DNA from: Fusarium oxysporum f. sp. lycopersici 4287
Taxonomy: Eukaryota > Ascomycota > Sordariomycetes > Hypocreales > Nectriaceae
Direction of reading: 5' to 3'
Assembly (NCBI RefSeq): GCF_000149955.1
Contig: NC_030996.1
Span: 80,039 to 144,038 of the forward strand
DNA: 64,000 nt
The position numbers were made by a program, and so were the translations under genes. This document shows positions 60,104 through 64,000 of this stretch, in pieces (positions within the stretch are counted from its first letter, which is position 1; the number at the start of each line of letters is the position of its first letter). The notes under the pieces are model-generated. The model ran no database searches and was not told where the DNA came from. It saw only the letters and a list, made by a program, of their open reading frames with translations.

Positions 60104-60757
60104 TTAGTTGCTAGACTTGAAAAAAGTGGGCATGTCGTCAGCAGAATCATATTCAGATTCCTCGCCGGACTTTCCCCAGCAGACGGCCGAGGAAAGGATG
60201 ACGTCGTTGTAAGCGGTCAAGTAGGTCTCATTATCAAAGATGGGAGCATTGAACTTGGTCTTCTGGAAGGTCTCAAACTTCGGAAGTTGATAGACATTGG
60301 CCTTCACGCCAGAGGTCTCCTTTGAGGAAACAGAATGCTCATCATCAGAAGATGAGTCGTGGGCATCATCCGCCTGGCCAATTCCTTCCAACAAGTTCTC
60401 AACCGAGTCATGGAGAGCGCCAATGGCTCGAAGTCGGATAGATTCTTCGGTCCAGTAATCATCAATGATACAAGCCTGAAGTTCATTGATCATTTCTTCG
60501 GTAGCCTCGACTGTGACTTGAAAGTCAGACTTGGGCTGAAGGGCGGACTTGATGGTGTCCTTCTGGGCATCCAAGTCGACCCAAGCATCATTCGGATCAA
60601 GATGATCAGATACTCGGTCTTCATCCTTGCCCATGTCAGACAGGGCCTCGACAAGGTTGATACGACCAGGAATGCCATAGTGCTTGAGATGGACGTCGCT
60701 GGGACCGAGCTCGCGGTTGCGAGCCACGGTCTTCTTAGAGGTGAAGAATGAAAGCAT
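60104..60757 (-). CDS. Small acidic hypothetical protein
   Basis: Intronless 217-aa frame starting MLSFFTSKKTVARNRE and ending DDMPTFFKSSN. It is acidic, with a Ser/Asp/Glu-rich stretch at about residues 130-150. It has no signal peptide, membrane segment or motif known to me. Codon use and length support a real gene, and a consistent frame with a clear ATG and stop is present. It is preceded by an imperfect repeat array in its promoter. Confidence 0.6.
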   Translation of the reverse strand: MLSFFTSKKTVARNRELGPSDVHLKHYGIPGRINLVEALSDMGKDEDRVSDHLDPNDAWVDLDAQKDTIKSALQPKSDFQVTVEATEEMINELQACIIDDYWTEESIRLRAIGALHDSVENLLEGIGQADDAHDSSSDDEHSVSSKETSGVKANVYQLPKFETFQKTKFNAPIFDNETYLTAYNDVILSSAVCWGKSGEESEYDSADDMPTFFKSSN

Positions 60758-60809
60758 CTTGAGAGTTAAGGTGTCGAAAGAAGGGGCGAGGTGTCGTTGT
60801 TGAGTCGTC

Positions 60810-61050
60810 GATGATGAAAGTCGGAGTGTTGTGGTGTGAGTTCACAGAGGGTAAGATGGTGATGAGGGCTGCTGATAATGAGAGTTGTCGTCGATGATAA
60901 GACTTGATGATGATCAGAGTCGAAGTGCCGTGGTGCAAGTCGATAGAAAGTGAGATGCCGATAAAAGTCGAAGTGCTCTGGTTTGAGTTGAGAGAAGTAA
61001 GGAGACAAAAGTAGAAGTGTTTTGATGTAAGTTGATGAAGAATGAGATGA
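60810..61050. repeat. Four imperfect copies of a 42-49 bp direct repeat
   Basis: Copies begin with AGTCGGAGTGTTGTGGTGTG (about 60813), AGTCGAAGTGCCGTGGTGCA (about 60918), AGTCGAAGTGCTCTGGTTTG (about 60967) and AGTAGAAGTGTTTTGATGTA (about 61010). The last three are tandem. They lie just upstream of the acidic gene at 60757, in its promoter or 5' leader. Confidence 0.65.
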
Positions 61051-61771
61051 TATATTGCAAAAATATCTCAGTCGAAGAGTGTTGCAGAGTGTGTAGAGGG
61101 AAGAGTTTGAAAGATCCTGACTTACAGCGAGCGAACTCCCTTATTCAGGAGATTCTCCTCCAGATCTGGCAGTGTAACACCAGAACGCACATCATGAGAA
61201 GTGAAAGCTCACTGGCACTGGCAGAGAAGCGGCCTTTCAACCAATACGATCACTGCCCGGCAGGCTCTGAGGGAGATGCCTGGAAAGGAAGTTCATTAAC
61301 ACGAGAGATGTAAGTACTTCGACCAATCTTAGCTTGTGCCAAGGCCCAAACAGGTATTGATACAGTGTTAGCACTCCAGTCTATTGGTGGGCCTGGAGGA
61401 CATTGCCAAGAACGGATGGCAATAGTTGTATGTTCACAGTTATACTCGTGTTCTCATCTACTCTGACATTGTATTCGAAGATCATAGGGTTTGTCTGGAT
61501 GAAAACTGCGGCACTTTGGCAGTCACTTTTGATCGATAAATGTAGTCCTGGGATGAAAGAGGGTCGCTATAAGCCCCCAGGGCTGCACCCCTGCTCTTAA
61601 AACGGGCAAGCTGCACTGGCGTGAGAGCAAGGAGCCTTCCTGAATATAAGAATCTGTTCATTTTATGATCGCAAAAATATGTGAACAGCGTTATGCTACA
61701 TGTTGAGGCCTATCAATACATATATACGACATAATGTCGATGATGAACAACGAGGATATGCACCTGGTCTA
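61051..61771. other. Intergenic
   Basis: No supportable gene. Frames at 61032-61313 and 61403-61600 lack features. Confidence 0.5.
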
Positions 61772-61850
61772 TTAGCAATGAAGGTAGTTTTTAGCAATGA
61801 AGGTAGTTTTTAGCAATGAAGGTAGTTTTTAGCAATGAAGGTAGTTTTTA
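61772..61850. repeat. Perfect 19-bp tandem repeat, four copies
   Basis: AGCAATGAAGGTAGTTTTT repeats four times without mismatch (61772-61847), followed by a partial fifth (AGCAA). It lies in the 3' flank of the aminoacyl-tRNA-synthetase-like gene. Confidence 0.95.
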
Positions 61851-61919
61851 GCAAGAAGAAAGAATAAGCTAAAAAGCGCGGTTATGTCGGAAAGCTTGAC
61901 TAAACCTGTAACTGCGCTT

Positions 61920-63008
61920 CTATTTATGGATAGTTCCAAGCCCAATTGCTTGCCCTTCGAACAAGAGATGCAAGTAATGAATGCTGTAGCCACGGAAAAG
62001 TCGATATGGTTCATCAACCCACAACTCAACTTCCTTCCACAAAATCGTAAGATCTTTATTCTCCTGACGACAGACTTCATAATTCAATAGATATTCCTGC
62101 CCAGAGTCCCGCAAGTATTGGTATGCTGTGTCTTGAAGGTAAAGCGACTTTGGAACCTTGGATCCAGACCAGTCAGAGATTAGAGGGGTATAGACGATGA
62201 TTGCTGGTTTGGACAGAAATCGCCATAGTAGTTGTTCCTGCCAGAATCCTGCATAATCGCTTCCGCAAATCTCAATCCAGTTGTAAGGCGTTCTTTCGTA
62301 GAAGAGTCCAAGGACAAGATTGAAGAGCTGGCAGTTGAACTGGAATCGGTTGCTCTCTGTTTGGGTATTTCAGGTGAAAGGGCCATGTGAAGGACATTGA
62401 AATGTGACGGTCGAGCCATCGTCCGCATACACATTGCGAGTACCATACTTCTCCACCAATCCGCACTCAGGACATGAAGCCCGAATAGCAAGTGAGCCTC
62501 GTTCCGGTGCCAGAACCTTGCCGTAGAAGCCTCGTTTGATAACTATCTCGCGAAGGACGTCAGGTATCTCAGGGTTACTCATAAACTCCTCTTCCATTCT
62601 GATGCGATGATAAACTCTGTACCTGCTAGCAAGCTCGTTTATGATTTGAACATAGCCCGGGAGATGTTTTTGGAACGTTCCCTTATCACGAAGACTTTTC
62701 TGGTAAACGACACCGTCAATCGTCATTTGCTCGCCTTTGGCACGGTCCCAGAGATCACAAGTAACTGAAACATCCAGCCCTTCATCAAGGAGCCGTCGGG
62801 CGAGGACGAATGCGAGGCCAAGACTGCACATGGTTCCAACATGAGCTGGGCTATTGGGCTGAATTATGATGTTGACTTCAGTCCGCTGACCTGGGTCAGA
62901 TAGCAGTGTTTTGAGATATAATGGGTAGCGAGTTTTGAAGGCATATGAACCGCCACCAAGAGCATGATGGGAAGCAAGATCATACGCGACAGGGGTAGAC
63001 TGTTCCAT
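61920..63008 (-). pseudogene. Class I aminoacyl-tRNA-synthetase-like protein, in-frame TGA
   Basis: A single register of 363 codons from the ATG at 63008 to the stop at 61920, broken only by TGA at 62372-62370. It looks like the catalytic fold of a class I aminoacyl-tRNA synthetase, closest in layout to class I lysyl-tRNA synthetase. The HIGH-like motif is PNSPAHVGTM (H56-T59), a zinc-ribbon insert has C179-P-E-C182 and C205-PS-H208, and after the TGA a KMSKS-like loop reads SDWSGSKVPKSLYL. The anticodon-binding domain expected of a true LysRS is missing: the protein ends soon after FRGYSIHYLHLLFEG. The role is therefore unknown, perhaps a nucleotidyl-transfer paralogue. The TGA after FT has no intron to remove it. 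Confidence 0.65.
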
Positions 63009-63201
63009 TTTTGTGACGATTTTGAATAGAATAAAGAGTCTATAGTTATTATTGATTGACTAACTGCCTGGGGTGAAGAAAGAAAGTAACATATTCAAAG
63101 TGCTGAACTGTAGGGAGGCCCTGCATCTTGAATATTCCCTTTTGTATTACAATACATTGTTACTTCTATAGTACTCTTGTAGTACTGCAAGCATCTCTCA
63201 C
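63009..63201. other. Short intergenic, promoter side of the synthetase-like gene
   Basis: No gene recognised. Confidence 0.5.
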
Positions 63202-63370
63202 CTTAGTTTAAAAAAAGTAAACTTATTTAGAACTATATGAATTATAAAAAGAATTTAGTAGTTCATATGAATATTTATTAAATCATTAGACTTAGAAACT
63301 AGTTTATTTAACATATTGTAATTAATATAAGAATTTTATTAAATTAGATAAGTTTACTTTAAAAAGTTAA
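63202..63370. mobile_element. AT-rich MITE-like element with terminal inverted repeats
   Basis: About 169 bp, very AT-rich, with ends that are inverted copies of each other: the left end has AAAGTAAACTTATTTA and the right end is its reverse complement with one change (TAGATAAGTTTACTTT). Imperfect matching extends to about 27 bp. TA is present at both outer edges, as for Tc1/mariner-type insertions, but the exact target duplication is unclear. There is no coding capacity. Confidence 0.6.
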
Positions 63371-63514
63371 TTATAATAAAGATTCAACCTTTTACAATAT
63401 CACACAAAGGTACAGTCACCAATGCATCAGCAGATATGGCCTTTTATGTGCTCCCACTGTACCAAAATTGTATTTATGGCTTATAGCCCGACTTGTTCTC
63501 CGTACCTAAACCCC

Positions 63515-64000
63515 TCACAACACCTTATTCTGGCCCTCCAAGCTATACTGCGCAATCATCGATTCGGGGACCCTGGCTCTTCCTCGTGGTGCAATCTTCA
63601 TTCCGTGCTCATCCCGCATCATTGCCCAAGTGATGCCTTGCCCTCCCTCAGCGTTGACCTCATACACTGCGTTGATGCGATAAGCGTAGTCGTAGCCCTC
63701 ATAATCGGGGTCTTTCTGATTGTATTCTTTGTTTCCAAGCCCATCCTCAGGCAGGGGCTGGTCATCAGGGTTTCTTGTGACGGCTTCGTTGACCGGGCAG
63801 ATGTGTGTGATGGCGGAGTGGGGAGCAGTGCGGTAGAACCAGATTCGCTGGATGCCGGCCATATTATACTTTCGGAACTCGTATGTCTTGGTGCCATCGA
63901 TGATCTGTTGCATGTAGGGGTCGTTCATTGCGGGGATCATGTCGGTGCGGCGAGGAGGTTCGGGAGCAGCAGCACGCGTAGGCCAGCGCTTGGGGGTGCG
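63515..64000 (-). CDS. ASCH/PUA-like domain protein, 5' end outside the window
   Basis: The frame is open from the window edge to the stop at 63515, at least 161 residues. It contains IPAMNDPYMQQIIDGTKTYE followed by FRKYNMAGIQRIWFYRTAP and ITHICPVNEAVTRN. The GTKTYEFRK string fits the G-x-K-x-x-E-x-R signature of ASCH domains, a PUA-like RNA-binding fold. The C-terminus ends VPESMIAQYSLEGQNKVL. There is an in-frame ATG at 63940, but coding continues upstream of it (basic/proline-rich RTPKRWPTRAAAPEPPRR), so the true start is probably beyond the window. It seems intact as far as seen. Confidence 0.7.
   Translation of the reverse strand, partial: RTPKRWPTRAAAPEPPRRTDMIPAMNDPYMQQIIDGTKTYEFRKYNMAGIQRIWFYRTAPHSAITHICPVNEAVTRNPDDQPLPEDGLGNKEYNQKDPDYEGYDYAYRINAVYEVNAEGGQGITWAMMRDEHGMKIAPRGRARVPESMIAQYSLEGQNKVL

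Noticed and set aside
60104..61050. The 60.8-61.0 kb repeats as part of a coding repeat protein
   Set aside because: Frames across the repeats are short and not kept between copies.
62370..62372. TGA as a selenocysteine codon
   Set aside because: Fungi of this group lack the selenocysteine machinery, and the surrounding residues do not fit a redox site.
1..64000. CRISPR arrays, operons, prophage or bacterial IS elements
   Set aside because: No regularly spaced direct repeats, no ribosome binding sites and no bacterial gene families; the window is fungal nuclear DNA.

Overview
The window is nuclear DNA of a filamentous ascomycete, most like Fusarium or a close Nectriaceae relative. Evidence is the short GT..AG introns (about 43-75 bp, often with CTAAC-like branch sites), the gene families present (NACHT and patatin/NB-ARC NLRs, HET, DUF3433, PTH11-like rhodopsin-domain receptor, Zn2Cys6 regulator, pectin lyase, class I terpene cyclase), and two nuclear tRNA-Pro genes, one with an intron. 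No prokaryotic feature is present. The genus is inferred from family content only. Exon joins below were worked out by hand from splice sites and reading phase.

Layout. 0-2.4 kb: mostly empty, with one 5'-less secreted-type relic. 2.4-10.6 kb: an NLR block with a NACHT NLR (+), a small conserved unknown gene (-) and a patatin/NB-ARC/TPR NLR (-). 11.4-17 kb: a C-terminally anchored protein, an F-box-like gene with two in-frame stops, and a fatty-acid-hydroxylase-superfamily enzyme. 17.8-23.1 kb: a giant DUF3433 membrane protein and a rhodopsin-domain receptor. 24.6 kb: tRNA-Pro(UGG). 25.9-27.6 kb: a membrane-anchored protein with a P1-nuclease/phospholipase-C-like metal motif. 29.7-35.4 kb: two divergent multicopper oxidases, one intact in frame but without most copper ligands, the other with all ligands but three stop codons. 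35.4-42.3 kb: remains of a highly reducing polyketide synthase (DH, then KR-ACP, in the right order on the - strand) around an apparently intact + strand gene, with a decayed methyltransferase abutting the DH piece. 44.1-50.4 kb: an ordinary block with pectin lyase, Zn2Cys6 regulator and amino-acid/choline-type permease. 51.6-53.8 kb: a broken HET gene. 54.3 kb: intron-containing tRNA-Pro(AGG). 55.5-58.6 kb: a secreted lysine-rich protein and a sesquiterpene-cyclase-like enzyme. 60-64 kb: a small acidic unknown, repeats, a class I aminoacyl-tRNA-synthetase-like gene broken by a TGA, an AT-rich MITE-like element, and the 3' part of an ASCH-like gene running off the window.

The window looks like an accessory or subtelomeric-type region: fungal self/non-self recognition genes (two NLRs, a HET relic) mixed with secondary-metabolism genes, several of them decaying. 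Four genes are broken mainly by in-frame stop codons in otherwise uninterrupted frames, while the PKS and methyltransferase pieces are broken by frameshifts and truncation. The strongest items for follow-up are the copper-ligand-less laccase-like gene beside its ligand-complete but nonsense-bearing neighbour, the split PKS with its methyltransferase/DH junction, and the aminoacyl-tRNA-synthetase-like protein.
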